From Gemmatimonadota bacterium (GTDB lineage Bacteria > Gemmatimonadota > Gemmatimonadetes > Gemmatimonadales > Gemmatimonadaceae): DNA of 64,000 nucleotides. Below the pieces are notes generated by a model that searched no databases, was not told the origin of the DNA, and saw only the letters and a list, made by a program, of their open reading frames with translations. The position numbers were made by a program, and so were the translations under genes. The stretch lies in NCBI GenBank assembly GCA_026387915.1, contig JAPLKS010000007.1, forward strand, positions 124,001 to 188,000, read 5' to 3'. This document shows, piece after piece, positions 18,424 through 27,800 of the stretch (positions are counted from its first letter, which is position 1; each line of letters begins with the position of its first letter).

Positions 18424-19980
18424 ATGGCGCTTCGGCACGATGCGAGCAGTCCTGTAGTGCTCGTCGTGCTCGACGGCTGGGGGTACCGGCCCGAGCGCGA
18501 CGGCAACGCGATCGCGCTCGCCAACCTCCCCACGTGGGATCGCCTGGTGGCTCGCGCGCCGCGCACGCTGCTCGACGCGTCCGGGCTCGCCGTGGGGCTC
18601 CCGGCCGGTCAGATGGGCAATAGCGAGGTGGGGCACCTCAACCTCGGTGCCGGCCGCGTGGTGATGCAGGATTTGGTGCGGATTGGCCAGTCTATTCGAG
18701 TGGGTGATTTCTTCCGCAACGACGCCTTCCGAGCCGCCTGTGCGCACGCCAAGGCCAACGACGGAACGCTCCACCTCATTGGCCTGATTGGGGACGGCGG
18801 CGTGCACGCGCATCAGGACCACGTGCTCGCGCTGGTGACGTTGGCCGAGCAGCAGAAGGTGCCGCGCATTGCCATTCACGCGCTCCTCGATGGGCGCGAC
18901 ACCCTGCCAAAATCGGCGCTCGGCTACCTCGAGCAGCTGGCGGCAGCGACCGCTGGGCGCGCCACGATTGCCAGTATCGGTGGCCGCTACTACGGCATGG
19001 ATCGCGACAAGCGCTGGCCGCGCATTGAACTCTGCTATCGCGCGGCGGTGGACGGCACGGGCCCCTCGTGCACCGACGCCGTGCAGTTCGTGCGCGATGC
19101 CTACGCCCGCGGCGAGACCGACGAGTTTCTGCTGCCGGCGGTTGTTACCCGTGACGGCGCCCCGGTGGCGCCGATGCGCGATGGCGACGCGGTAATCTGC
19201 TGGAACTTTCGCTCGGATCGCATGCGCCAGATTGTCAGCGCGCTCGCGGTGGATGGCTTCAACGGTTTTGACGTGAGCCCGCGCCCACGCCTGCACGTAG
19301 CCACCATGACGCAGTACGACGCCACGCTCCCCTTCCCCGTGGCTTTTGCGCCGTTCTCGATGGCGCGTATCGTGGCTGAGGTGCTCTGCGACGTGGGCAT
19401 GACGACGCTACGCACGGCGGAGACAGAGAAGTACCCGCACGTCACCTATTTCTTCAACGGCGGCGGCGAAACGCCCTACAAGGGCGAAGAGCGCCGCTTG
19501 GTACCGAGCCAACAGGTGGCCACGTACGATTTGATGCCAGAAATGAGCGCCCCGGGTATTACCGACGTGCTCACCGCGGCGATCGAAGCCAAGTCGCATA
19601 ACTTTACGCTCGTGAACTATGCCAACGGCGACATGGTGGGGCATAGCGGCAATCTCGCCGCGACCATTCGTGCCTGTGAGGTGGTGGACCAATGCCTCGC
19701 GCGCATCATTGCGAGCGCGGAGCGCGCCGGCGCGCGGTTGTTGATTACCGCGGACCACGGCAACTGTGAAATGATGATCGACCCCGTGAGCGGCGGACCG
19801 CACACCGCTCACACCACCAACCCTGTGCCCTTTCTGTTGATTGACGACGGCGCTCCCGCCATGCTTCGCTCGGGCGGCGCGCTGTGCGATGTCGGACCTA
19901 CCGTTCTCGGAATGCTCGGTGTCGAGCAACCCGCGGAAATGACCGGGCGCGACCTGCGCCTCACCGGAGCTACCTCCTGA
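18424..19980 (+). CDS. gpmI: 2,3-bisphosphoglycerate-independent phosphoglycerate mutase
   Basis: A 518-residue manganese enzyme of glycolysis that interconverts 3- and 2-phosphoglycerate. VVLVVLDGWGYRPERDGNAI near the N terminus holds the first metal Asp. The phosphoserine nucleophile is in LPAGQMGNSEVGHLNLGAGR, and ITADHGNCEMMIDP plus GGPHTAHTTNPVPF hold later metal ligands. The length is standard. ATG at 18424 is chosen because the 20 residues encoded upstream are unlike the family. It is divergent from the cell-wall genes across about 120 bases, and its stop overlaps the next gene (TGATG). Confidence 0.95.
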   Translation: MALRHDASSPVVLVVLDGWGYRPERDGNAIALANLPTWDRLVARAPRTLLDASGLAVGLPAGQMGNSEVGHLNLGAGRVVMQDLVRIGQSIRVGDFFRNDAFRAACAHAKANDGTLHLIGLIGDGGVHAHQDHVLALVTLAEQQKVPRIAIHALLDGRDTLPKSALGYLEQLAAATAGRATIASIGGRYYGMDRDKRWPRIELCYRAAVDGTGPSCTDAVQFVRDAYARGETDEFLLPAVVTRDGAPVAPMRDGDAVICWNFRSDRMRQIVSALAVDGFNGFDVSPRPRLHVATMTQYDATLPFPVAFAPFSMARIVAEVLCDVGMTTLRTAETEKYPHVTYFFNGGGETPYKGEERRLVPSQQVATYDLMPEMSAPGITDVLTAAIEAKSHNFTLVNYANGDMVGHSGNLAATIRACEVVDQCLARIIASAERAGARLLITADHGNCEMMIDPVSGGPHTAHTTNPVPFLLIDDGAPAMLRSGGALCDVGPTVLGMLGVEQPAEMTGRDLRLTGATS

Positions 19981-20678
19981 TGTTCTCTCGCCTTCGCTCT
20001 GCTTGTGTGCTCCTTGCTTGCGCCGCCGCTCCGTTGGCCGCGCAGGTTGGCTCGCTGCCAAACAAGAGTCCGTATCTCGACCTTGAGGACGGGCAGCGCT
20101 TTGGCATCACCGCGGGCCTCATCACCTTTGGCAAGGATCCCGTGCACGTCGGGCCGTCCGGCACCGCGCCGACCGTCGGGCTTCGCTACGACCTGTACCT
20201 CGGCGGACCGGTGTACCTGACGTCGCGTTTGCTGGCAGCGAGCTTCGACCGCAACGTGCTCGATTACACCAAGAAGCCGGCGTCGCGTCTCACCGGAAAG
20301 AAAAGCGGTGTGTTGACCGACCTCGATGTGGGGCTGTCGATTTCCGCCACGGGCGAGAGGAGCTGGAAAGGAATCCAGCCGCTGCTCAACTTAGGCGTCG
20401 GCATGATCTTCGCTCCCGGCGACAGCAAAGCAGACGTGTCGGGCTACAACACCAAGCCCGCGCTCAGTGCGAGCTGGGGGCTGGGTGTGCGTTGGGTGAC
20501 GGGCAAGAATTCACAGCTCCGCGCCGACCTCTCGTACTACTACTGGCAGGTCAAGTATCCGGAGAACTATCGCTCTACGGATGCCGACCCGATTTCGATC
20601 TATCCCACGGGCACGCTCTCGCCGTATACGACCAACCGGTCGCTCTCGGTGAGCTATACGATGGGCATCTTCCGCTAA
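19980..20678 (+). CDS. Outer-membrane beta-barrel-like protein
   Basis: A 232-residue protein starting at ATG inside the gpmI stop (TGATG). A signal peptide ends at PLAAQ. The rest alternates polar and hydrophobic residues in 9-11-residue strands with aromatic girdles (for example TVGLRYDLYLGGPVYLTSRL), and it ends SLSVSYTMGIFR. This fits a small outer-membrane barrel of about eight strands. The family is not recognised and a transport or adhesion role is not shown. Translational coupling to gpmI is likely but functionally unexplained. Confidence 0.72.
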   Translation: MFSRLRSACVLLACAAAPLAAQVGSLPNKSPYLDLEDGQRFGITAGLITFGKDPVHVGPSGTAPTVGLRYDLYLGGPVYLTSRLLAASFDRNVLDYTKKPASRLTGKKSGVLTDLDVGLSISATGERSWKGIQPLLNLGVGMIFAPGDSKADVSGYNTKPALSASWGLGVRWVTGKNSQLRADLSYYYWQVKYPENYRSTDADPISIYPTGTLSPYTTNRSLSVSYTMGIFR

Positions 20679-20691
20679 ACGGCGTGCGCTG

Positions 20692-21114
20692 ATGCCCACC
20701 ACGTCGCTCACGCGTCGCGTGCAGTTTGCGGCTGCACATCGGTACCGGCGTCCCGAGTGGGATGACGCGACCAACGAGCGCGTGTTCGGCAAGTGTGCAC
20801 GTCCGGAATACCACGGGCACAGCTACACGTGCGACGTCACTATTGCTGGGCCCATTGAGTCGAAGACCGGGATGATCTTTGATCTCGGGGTGTTCGACGC
20901 CGTGCTCGCGCGTGAAGTGACGGAACGATTTGACCATCGCAATCTCAACACAGACGTCGCCGAGTTCGCCGAAGGGCTCGACATCCCAACGTGCGAGAAT
21001 CTCGCGCGCGTGATTGCGGAACGCGTCCAGTTGGGGATCGGCGACTGCGCGGTCGTGACCACCGTATGCGTTGCGGAAAGCCCCACGCTCTGGGCCACCT
21101 GGCACCACACGTGA
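20692..21114 (+). CDS. queD: 6-pyruvoyltetrahydropterin / 6-carboxytetrahydropterin synthase family
   Basis: A 140-residue member of the PTPS/QueD family. The zinc-binding His residues are visible in FAAAHRY and EYHGHSYTC, the catalytic Cys in FGKCARPEYHGHSY, and the downstream catalytic residues in ERFDHRNLN. Members convert dihydroneopterin triphosphate either to carboxytetrahydropterin (queuosine pathway) or to a pyruvoyl pterin. No other queuosine genes are nearby; it sits four bases into mobA (GTGA overlap) and near moeA, so a pterin supply role linked to molybdenum cofactor is conceivable but unproven. Confidence 0.85.
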   Translation: MPTTSLTRRVQFAAAHRYRRPEWDDATNERVFGKCARPEYHGHSYTCDVTIAGPIESKTGMIFDLGVFDAVLAREVTERFDHRNLNTDVAEFAEGLDIPTCENLARVIAERVQLGIGDCAVVTTVCVAESPTLWATWHHT

Positions 21115-21707
21115 GCGCGCGGCGGTGCACCGGAGTGGTGCTCGCCGGTGGCCGTGCCTCACGCATGGCGGAACGGCCCAAAGGGCTAGAGCGTGTCGGT
21201 GGGCGGCGGATTGTGGATCGTGTCGCCGAGGCGCTGGCGACTGCCGCCGACGACCTTCTCATTGTGGCGAATGATCCCGATGCGGCGGCGTGGCTGCCCG
21301 GCGTTCGCGTTGTTGCGGACATTCGCCCGGGTTACGGCGCGCTCTCTGGCCTGCACGCGGCGCTGACGGCAGCTGGCACAGCTCTGCTCGTAGTGGCGTG
21401 GGACACACCATTCGTGTCGAGCGCCCTCCTCCGCGCGCTTCGAGAGGCGGGTGAGCGCGAGGCGGTAGACGCGGCGGTTCCAACGAGCGACGCGCGGTTC
21501 GGCTTTGAGCCGCTCTGTGCGTGGTATGCCCCGAGTTGCCTCCCGGCGGTGGAGACCGCGCTCGAGGATCAGCGGCTCCACGCCGGTGGATGGCAAGGCG
21601 CGGTCCGTCTACATAAGCTCGACCCGTCGCCGTACGGCGATCCACAGACGATCTTTTTCAACGTGAATACCCCCGACGACCTTCTGCGCGCGGAGACCCT
21701 CCTGTGA
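21111..21707 (+). CDS. mobA: Molybdenum cofactor guanylyltransferase MobA-like
   Basis: A 198-residue nucleotidyltransferase. CTGVVLAGGRASRMAERPKG is the N-terminal nucleotide-binding signature (LAGGxSxRMG-x-K with Ala for Gly). LLVVAWDTPFVSSALLRAL carries the Asp that binds magnesium, and TIFFNVNTPDDLLRAE is the C-terminal MobA signature. It attaches GMP to molybdopterin. The GTG start overlaps the queD stop. A moeA gene two positions downstream supports the molybdenum cofactor assignment over other small nucleotidyltransferases. Confidence 0.85.
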   Translation: MSARRCTGVVLAGGRASRMAERPKGLERVGGRRIVDRVAEALATAADDLLIVANDPDAAAWLPGVRVVADIRPGYGALSGLHAALTAAGTALLVVAWDTPFVSSALLRALREAGEREAVDAAVPTSDARFGFEPLCAWYAPSCLPAVETALEDQRLHAGGWQGAVRLHKLDPSPYGDPQTIFFNVNTPDDLLRAETLL

Positions 21708-23026
21708 CCGCTCGTGTTTCGGTGTCACTCGTCGCGGCGCTGACGCTCGCCGCGTGCCAGTCATCCGTGCAGACGCGCGCCGCGCCGATCAACACGCGCG
21801 CGTCGTTCCGCGGCTTTGCCGATTCACTCGTGTTGCAGCCGTCGTTTTCCAATGCGCACTGGGGCGTCCTGATTGTGGACCCGCTCACGGGCGACACGCT
21901 CTATTCGCGCAACGCGGGCAAGCTCTTTATGCCGGCGTCGAATCAAAAGATTCTTACCGGTGCCACGGCCCTCGCGCAGTTGGGGCCCCACTTTCGGTTT
22001 GTCACGCAGTTTGCTGGCACGGGGCCAGTGCGCGACGGCACGCTCGACGGGGACCTCGTCGTCATCGGGCGCGGAGATCCCACATTCAGTGACGCGATGC
22101 GCGGCGACTGGCGTTCGGCGTTCCGTGCGATGGCCGACTCGCTCTCCGCCCATGGTGTGCGGCGCATTAGCGGCGCCATTCGGCGCGGCGACGACGCCTT
22201 TCCCGACGACATATTCGGCTTCGGCTGGCAAATGGCCGACGCTACGGAGTCGTACGGCGCCGGTGTGGACGAGTTGTTCGTGAATGAAGGCTTCGAACGG
22301 CACGTCACGCGACGCGCAAACGGCGACTCAACCGTCACCGAAGTGGTGATCAAAGACCCTTCGCTGTTCTTCCTCACCGCGCTCCGGGACGCGCTCGCCG
22401 AACGTGGCATCAGCACGGGTGCCGTTGATGCGGCCGTCCCCGTGCCGGCGGCGGGCTTACAGACCGTCTTTGCCTTGCAGTCCGACACGCTCGGCGCCGT
22501 GCTCGCGCGGATGCTCAAGCCGTCGCAAAACCAGATTGCCGAGATTCTCTTCAAGACCGTCGCGCTCGAGAAAACAGGCGTCGGCACCGCCGACAGCGCA
22601 CGCCGCGTGCTCGAGCGGCAGATGGCGGCATGGGGAATCGGCTCCACTGGCTATGCAATTCGCGACGGTAGCGGCCTCTCGCGCCACGACTATGTGACGC
22701 CAGAAACCATTGTGCGCGTGCTCGACGTGATGCGGCAACATCGCGATTTTGCGGTGTTCTACAACGGGCTCCCTATTGCCGGAGTGGACGGCACTATTGA
22801 AAGTCGCATGCGCGGCACGGCCGCCGAGCGTAACGTGCATGCCAAGACCGGCACCGTGGACAAAGCGCGGTCACTCTCGGGCTACGTGACCACCGCCGAC
22901 GGACGCGTGCTCCTCTTTAGCTTGCTCTGCAATAATTTTTCCGTGAGCAACCGCGACGTCGAGCGAGTACAGGACGCCCTCTTGGTACGGCTCGCGACGC
23001 TGCCGTATCCACGCACCAACCGCTGA
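21704..23026 (+). CDS. dacB: D-Ala-D-Ala carboxypeptidase/endopeptidase (PBP4, S13), lipoprotein
   Basis: A 440-residue S13 peptidase. The N terminus is a lipoprotein signal with lipobox LAAC about 18 residues in, so it should be membrane-tethered. The catalytic motifs are MPASNQKILTGAT (SxxK), DGSGLSRHDYVTPE (the SxN region) and VHAKTGTVDKA (KTG). The large insert domain of PBP4 follows the SxxK box. It trims peptidoglycan peptides. The GTG start overlaps the mobA stop. Its place between mobA and moeA is unusual and may reflect operon packing only. Confidence 0.9.
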   Translation: MTARVSVSLVAALTLAACQSSVQTRAAPINTRASFRGFADSLVLQPSFSNAHWGVLIVDPLTGDTLYSRNAGKLFMPASNQKILTGATALAQLGPHFRFVTQFAGTGPVRDGTLDGDLVVIGRGDPTFSDAMRGDWRSAFRAMADSLSAHGVRRISGAIRRGDDAFPDDIFGFGWQMADATESYGAGVDELFVNEGFERHVTRRANGDSTVTEVVIKDPSLFFLTALRDALAERGISTGAVDAAVPVPAAGLQTVFALQSDTLGAVLARMLKPSQNQIAEILFKTVALEKTGVGTADSARRVLERQMAAWGIGSTGYAIRDGSGLSRHDYVTPETIVRVLDVMRQHRDFAVFYNGLPIAGVDGTIESRMRGTAAERNVHAKTGTVDKARSLSGYVTTADGRVLLFSLLCNNFSVSNRDVERVQDALLVRLATLPYPRTNR

Positions 23027-23034
23027 CTCCCACC

Positions 23035-24285
23035 GTGACCATCGACACGCTGCTCAGTATTTCCGACGCGGTCACGCGCGTACTCAGCGATGTCCGGACG
23101 TTGGCCGCCGAGTCCATTTCGCTGGCAGACGCGCAGGGGCGCGTACTGGCGGAAGACATTGTATCGCCCATTACGCTTCCGCCGTGGAACAACTCGGCGA
23201 TGGACGGCTACGCCGTGCACGCCGCTGACTTGGCGACGCTCCCCATTGCCCTTTCTGTTCTTGAGACGGTGCGCGCGGGCGGTGCCGCATCGCAGGCGCT
23301 GCCGCGCGGATACGCGATTCGCATTATGACTGGTGCGCCGGTGCCCGACGGCGCGGATACCGTCGTGCGCGTCGAAGACACTGACGGTGGCGTGGAACGC
23401 GTGGAGATCCGCCGCGACCGGGATGCCGGGAAAAACATCCGGCCACGCGGCGAAGACATTCATGCGGGCCAGCTCGTCATTCCCGTTGGCACAACACTCG
23501 GGGCGGCGCAGCTTGGCGTGCTGGCCTCGGTGGGCGCGGCCATGGTGCGGGTGTACCGCGCGCCGCGGGTGGCCATTCTGTCGTCCGGCGACGAACTCGT
23601 GTCGTTGGAGCGCTTTGATGAAGTGCTCGCGGGCAAGCGGATTGTCTCGTCGAACAGCATCACGCTGCAAGCGCTCGTCCGCGCGGCTGGCGGTGTACCG
23701 GTGGAGCTCGGCATTGCCCGCGACACACCGGAATCGCTCCGCGAGCATCTCGCTCTCGCCAACGACTGTGATCTGCTTATTACGTCCGCCGGCGTTTCGG
23801 TCGGCGAGCACGACTTTGTGCGTGAGGTGCTCGAGTCGCTCGGCGCGGAGATGAAGTTCTGGCGCGTTCGCATGCGTCCCGGCGCGCCGGTGGCGTTCGG
23901 AATGCTCGGCGGTATGCCGTGGCTCGGACTGCCAGGGAATCCCGTCTCGACCATGGTAACCTTCGAGCTCTTCGCGCGCCCCGCCATTCGGCGTATGCGT
24001 GGCCACCAACGACTATTCCGGCAACCCGTGCCGGTGGTGATGGATGAAGCGGTTCACACCACAGCAGAACTCACACATTTTCTCCGCGGCACCGTGCGCA
24101 CCGAGCACGGCGTGCGCCACGCGCGGCTCACGGGGCCGCAGAGTTCTGGGATTCTCACCAGCATGTCGCTCGCCAACGCGTTGATTGTGGTGCCGGCAGG
24201 GATGGCCGGGGCGCCGGCCGGCGCTACACTGAACGCGCTGCTGCTCGACGGCGACGCCGAACTTCTGGAGCAGTTTGCGCTCTAA
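23035..24285 (+). CDS. moeA: Molybdopterin molybdenumtransferase
   Basis: A 416-residue MoeA. ISLADAQGRVLAEDIVSP opens domain I, WNNSAMDGYAVHAADL is a family signature, IMTGAPVPDGADTVVRVE follows, and LLITSAGVSVGEHDFVREVL carries the conserved TSxGVSxGxxD motif of the MPT-binding domain. WLGLPGNPVSTMVTFELF is near the C terminus. The enzyme inserts molybdenum into adenylated molybdopterin. GTG at 23035, nine bases after dacB, is the start. Together with mobA it implies molybdoenzymes elsewhere in the genome. Confidence 0.94.
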   Translation: MTIDTLLSISDAVTRVLSDVRTLAAESISLADAQGRVLAEDIVSPITLPPWNNSAMDGYAVHAADLATLPIALSVLETVRAGGAASQALPRGYAIRIMTGAPVPDGADTVVRVEDTDGGVERVEIRRDRDAGKNIRPRGEDIHAGQLVIPVGTTLGAAQLGVLASVGAAMVRVYRAPRVAILSSGDELVSLERFDEVLAGKRIVSSNSITLQALVRAAGGVPVELGIARDTPESLREHLALANDCDLLITSAGVSVGEHDFVREVLESLGAEMKFWRVRMRPGAPVAFGMLGGMPWLGLPGNPVSTMVTFELFARPAIRRMRGHQRLFRQPVPVVMDEAVHTTAELTHFLRGTVRTEHGVRHARLTGPQSSGILTSMSLANALIVVPAGMAGAPAGATLNALLLDGDAELLEQFAL

Positions 24286-24949
24286 CCTCCCGAAGGAACT
24301 CGCCGCGCTCGACCGGCGATTTGTGCTCGCCGAGTCGGATCTCATGGTGGGAGATGCGGTCGTAACGTTAGAGCGTCCGCGTAGTGTGGATGACCTGATT
24401 CTCGAAGCGGATTTTCTCAAGGATGAGCGCCTCCCGTATTGGGCGGACGTGTGGCCGTCATGTACGGCGCTCGCGAGCATCGTGGCCACTCTCGCCGGCA
24501 GTGGGCAACGCGCGCTCGAACTCGGCTGCGGACTCGGCCTCGTCACGGTTGGCGCCATGCGAGCGGGGTTTGACGTAATGGCCACTGACTATTACGACGA
24601 CGCGCTCCTGTTCACCCGCCGCAATGCGTTGCGCAACACCGGCCACGCGCCGGCCACGCGTATGGTGGACTGGCGTGAATTCCCGAGCGACCTTGGGCGA
24701 TTTGACCTCGTGCTCGCGTCAGACGTCTTGTACGAAAAGGAATACGCCGAACTGGTGGCGTCGGCCATCGATTGGTCACTCGCCCCAGGAGGGCGCGCAC
24801 TCATTGGAGACCCTGGGCGCGTCGCCGTGCCGGACTTCCTCGCGGCGTGCAAGGCGCGCGGGCTGGCAACGCGGCTCTTTGCGACTGTTCCGTGGGCGGA
24901 ACCGCCCGCGCGACAGACGATCAATATTCACGAGGTCACGCGCCTGTGA
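24275..24949 (+). CDS. SAM-dependent methyltransferase, Methyltransf_16-like
   Basis: A 224-residue class I methyltransferase. LPYWADVWPSCTALASIVAT and RALELGCGLGLVTVGAMRAG (SAM-binding loop) followed by VMATDYYDDALLFTRRNAL match the family that includes protein-lysine and small-molecule methyltransferases such as METTL21/NNT1. FDLVLASDVLYEKEYAELV is the post-II motif. The TTG start at 24275 overlaps moeA by 11 bases; no better start lies before the conserved region. The substrate is unknown, and a link to molybdenum cofactor genes is not implied by sequence. Confidence 0.78.
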   Translation: MRSNLPKELAALDRRFVLAESDLMVGDAVVTLERPRSVDDLILEADFLKDERLPYWADVWPSCTALASIVATLAGSGQRALELGCGLGLVTVGAMRAGFDVMATDYYDDALLFTRRNALRNTGHAPATRMVDWREFPSDLGRFDLVLASDVLYEKEYAELVASAIDWSLAPGGRALIGDPGRVAVPDFLAACKARGLATRLFATVPWAEPPARQTINIHEVTRL

Positions 24950-25272
24950 GCACGATCCCCGACGGAGCATCGGCACGATTGATTGGCGCTGCGGTTGGCG
25001 TGGTCGCCGTGGCAGCGGTGAGCGTGGTGCTCGTGGGACGCCGCCTCCGCCAGTCGATGGGCCTTGGCTCCGCCAAGCGGTCGCCGACGCCTCTGACGTT
25101 TACTCCGGTGCCGCCATCGCTCGTCAAGCGTGCACTGGAACGCGGGCTCGTCACGAGCGCACAGCTCGCACGGATGTCAGAGGCGGAGCGCCAGTTCGCG
25201 CTCGCATCGCTACGCGGTCAACTGGAGGCGGACGAAGGCACCGCGTCGCGCACCCCGCCAAGGTCACCGTAG
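24946..25272 (+). CDS. Small single-pass membrane protein, unknown
   Basis: A 108-residue protein starting at GTG overlapping the methyltransferase stop (GTGA). One hydrophobic segment spans about residues 11-30, followed by a basic stretch and a soluble tail. SLVKRALERGLVTSAQLARM reads like the short helical motif often seen at the start of secretion or pilus ATPase accessory regions, but the rest gives no match. It ends the plus-strand operon and faces the convergent lipoprotein gene 22 bases later. Confidence 0.6.
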   Translation: MSTIPDGASARLIGAAVGVVAVAAVSVVLVGRRLRQSMGLGSAKRSPTPLTFTPVPPSLVKRALERGLVTSAQLARMSEAERQFALASLRGQLEADEGTASRTPPRSP

Positions 25273-25294
25273 GCGCCCACGCGCCGCGCGTGCA

Positions 25295-25597
25295 CTAGAT
25301 GCGCGGCGGATGCCAGAGGCAGCGCACAGAATCGCCAACACGCGCCTGATTCCAGGTGGTTTGCGGAACGCTGCACCACCAATGGTACGTGTCGAGCAAG
25401 ACATCGGGCGATCGCTTATCAGCGACGCGACGCGATTCGAGCACGCTATAGCTGGAATCCCGTTGCTGCTCGGGCATCCCAGGCCGCGCCTGCGGCACGG
25501 TGCCCTGCGGGCCGCCGAACGGCGGGAATGCCGATCGGCAGGAGAGGCCGGCGACAACCGCCAGCAGTGCCGCGAGACGGAACGATGAAGCGCGCAT
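25295..25597 (-). CDS. Small lipoprotein, unknown
   Basis: A 100-residue predicted lipoprotein. The N terminus is a short basic-hydrophobic signal with lipobox GLSC, cleaved before the Cys near residue 20. The mature part is Pro/Gln-rich, then contains DTYHWWCSVPQTTWNQAR and CLWHPP with two further cysteines that may form a disulfide. It follows the ETF:menaquinone oxidoreductase gene beyond a strong hairpin, so it may be expressed separately. No family was recognised. Confidence 0.6.
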   Translation of the reverse strand: MRASSFRLAALLAVVAGLSCRSAFPPFGGPQGTVPQARPGMPEQQRDSSYSVLESRRVADKRSPDVLLDTYHWWCSVPQTTWNQARVGDSVRCLWHPPRI

Positions 25598-25614
25598 AAC
25601 GAGAACTACCCGCC

Positions 25615-25644
25615 TCGGTCGGTGCGGTTCCGCGCACCGACCGA
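25615..25644 (-). terminator. 12-bp hairpin after the ETF:menaquinone oxidoreductase gene
   Basis: TCGGTCGGTGCG and its exact complement surround a six-base loop (25627-25632). It begins 13 bases past the oxidoreductase stop on the minus strand and precedes the lipoprotein gene. No T-tract follows, so a stability element or Rho-linked end is as likely as intrinsic termination. Confidence 0.5.
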
Positions 25645-25656
25645 AGCGAAGGGACT

Positions 25657-27690
25657 TCAGGTGGCGAGTCGCTGCGCGACGACTTCGGCCACGTCGTACA
25701 CGGCCACGTTTTCGTTTCGGGCACTCACGCTGTCGTTCATCATCGTCATGCAGAACGGGCAGGCCACGGCAATCGCCTGCGCGCCCGTGGCCAGCGCTTC
25801 TTCCGCACGCTCAGCGTTGATGCGCTTGCCGACATTTTCTTCCATCCACATCCGCCCGCCACCGGCGCCGCAGCACAGGCCTTTATCCTTGGAGCGTGGC
25901 ATCTCCACAAGGTTCACCACGGGAAGCGCCCGCTTGAGGATCTCGCGCGGCGCGTCGTACACGCCGTTGTAGCGTCCGAGGTAGCAGGAGTCGTGGTACG
26001 TGAATGAGCTGAACGGCTCGTGCAGCTCTTCGCGCAACGGAATGCGGTCCGCCTCGAGCAACGCGGCGATGTACGTGGAGTGGTGCACCACGTCGTAGTT
26101 GCCGCCAAACTGCGGATACTCGTTGCCGAGTTGATGGAAGCAGTGCGGGCAGGCCGTGACGACCGTCTTGACGCCGTACTTGGCCAGCGTTTCGACATTG
26201 TCCTTGGCGAGCATCTGGTAGAGATACTCATTGCCCATGCGACGCGCCGGATCACCGTTGCATTTCTCTTCTTGCCCGAGAATCGCAAAGTTGACATTGG
26301 CCGCTTGGAGAATCTTGGCAAAGGCGACCGTGGTTTTCTTGGCGCGATCGTCAAACGACCCCGCGCATCCCACCCAATAGAGCACTTCCGGCCGTTCGCC
26401 ACGTTCGGCGAGTTCGGCCATCGTGGGAATGTTCATCCCGTCGGCCCACTTGCCGCGATCGCCCGGATCGAAAGCCCACGGCGAGCCACGCTGTTCCATG
26501 GACTCAAAAGCCGGCATCACTTCTTCGGGGAAACGCGATTCGCCGAGCACGAGATTGCGGCGCAGTTCGAGGATCACGGAGAGCTGATCGAGCGACACCG
26601 GGCATTCCTGCACGCAGGCGCGGCAGGTGGTGCAGCTCCAGATCTCTTCTTCGGTGATGTAGTCGTCGAGCAGCGACTTGGCGAACACGGATTCGCGATC
26701 GCCCTTCTCAAATGCGGTGTCGCCGGTGAGGTAGGGCGCTTTCGCTTCGAGCCGTTCGCGCACATTGATCATGATTTTGCGCGGACTCAGCTTCTTGCCC
26801 GTCAAGTTGGCTGGGCAGACGCTCGTGCAACGCCCGCACTCGGTGCAGGCAAAGCCGTCCATCAGGCTCTTCCAACTCAAGTCGTTCACATCTTTGGCGC
26901 CAAAGACCTCGACGTCGCCCTCGAGGTCCATCATCGTCATGACGCCGACTGGCCCCGGCCCGCTCGTATTCGAGAGGTACACGTTGGGGAGCGATGCCAC
27001 GACATGCAGGTGCTTGGAGAACGGCAGATAGTTCAAGAAACCGAGCACGAGTAGTACGTGTGCCCACCAGAAGAAATCCGCGAGCACCACCGCCGTGGAG
27101 GCAGGGACCCACGTCAACGCGCGCGACACGGCAAAGGTGATCGGCCGCACCACCGGCTCGTCGGCGTGGCCCAAGTACAGAAACGCACCGGCGAGAAACA
27201 TCGTGACCATCAACGAACCGATCCACGAAAGAATCAGGAGTGGATCGTTGGGATGCGTTTCGGCGCCCAGCAGACGCTTCACGCGCTTGGTGAGTCGGCG
27301 GAAGAGCGCGAAGGCCACCGCGCCAAGCACCAACGCGCCCCACACGTCCTGATTGAGCGTGAAGAACAGGTAGGCGGGCTTGATGAGGAGCCAGGAGAAA
27401 CTGAAGCCTGGGACAACCCCTTCAACGATTGCCTCTACAGTGCCGGCCGAGAGAATACAGAAGCCCCAGAAAATCGCGGCGTGCATCGGCCCGGCGACCG
27501 AATCGCGAAAGATTTTCTCTTGGAATATCCCGATGCGTATCAGGTTCCAGAGCCGCGCCGGGATCTGGTCCCAGCGCGAGTCATCGAGGCGGCCGATGCG
27601 GAGGTAGCCAATGAGGCGCTGGACGTTGAAGCTGAAGAAGCCCAGGGCAACGGCGAGGACGATCGCGAAAACCACGTGCGAGGCAGTCAT
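25657..27690 (-). CDS. Membrane ETF:menaquinone oxidoreductase-like iron-sulfur protein
   Basis: A 677-residue protein. Residues 1-240 hold about six membrane segments like the heme b subunit of nitrate reductase (NarI-like). Two 4Fe-4S motifs follow ([19 protein letters not shown] at 282 and [16 protein letters not shown] at 353). The C-terminal part is heterodisulfide reductase-like, with cysteine-rich CCG motifs including [14 protein letters not shown] and [13 protein letters not shown]. Proteins of this architecture next to etfA/etfB are known as EMO, passing electrons from ETF to menaquinone. The neighbouring etfAB and the menaquinone genes fit this. A heme-ligand count was not attempted. 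Confidence 0.85.
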   Translation of the reverse strand: MTASHVVFAIVLAVALGFFSFNVQRLIGYLRIGRLDDSRWDQIPARLWNLIRIGIFQEKIFRDSVAGPMHAAIFWGFCILSAGTVEAIVEGVVPGFSFSWLLIKPAYLFFTLNQDVWGALVLGAVAFALFRRLTKRVKRLLGAETHPNDPLLILSWIGSLMVTMFLAGAFLYLGHADEPVVRPITFAVSRALTWVPASTAVVLADFFWWAHVLLVLGFLNYLPFSKHLHVVASLPNVYLSNTSGPGPVGVMTMMDLEGDVEVFGAKDVNDLSWKSLMDGFACTECGRCTSVCPANLTGKKLSPRKIMINVRERLEAKAPYLTGDTAFEKGDRESVFAKSLLDDYITEEEIWSCTTCRACVQECPVSLDQLSVILELRRNLVLGESRFPEEVMPAFESMEQRGSPWAFDPGDRGKWADGMNIPTMAELAERGERPEVLYWVGCAGSFDDRAKKTTVAFAKILQAANVNFAILGQEEKCNGDPARRMGNEYLYQMLAKDNVETLAKYGVKTVVTACPHCFHQLGNEYPQFGGNYDVVHHSTYIAALLEADRIPLREELHEPFSSFTYHDSCYLGRYNGVYDAPREILKRALPVVNLVEMPRSKDKGLCCGAGGGRMWMEENVGKRINAERAEEALATGAQAIAVACPFCMTMMNDSVSARNENVAVYDVAEVVAQRLAT

Positions 27691-27769
27691 ATGGAGAAAG
27701 TACTAAGGGCGCGGCCGCCCCGACAGGCGACCACGCCCTTCCATGCCGACTGAGCCCTCAGCCGGTTAC

Positions 27770-27793
27770 GCTCCCACCCGAGCGGGCGGGAGC
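27770..27793 (-). terminator. 11-bp hairpin after etfA
   Basis: On the minus strand GCTCCCGCCCG and CGGGTGGGAGC pair with one G-U wobble around a two-base loop. It lies just past the etfA stop and before the oxidoreductase gene about 80 bases on. No T-run follows, so it may lower rather than stop readthrough into the oxidoreductase. Confidence 0.45.
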
Positions 27794-27800
27794 GGTTCGC

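Noticed and set aside
26020-27054. Plus-strand open frame of 344 codons opposite the EMO-like gene
   Set aside because: Antisense to iron-sulfur motifs that are plainly in the other frame.
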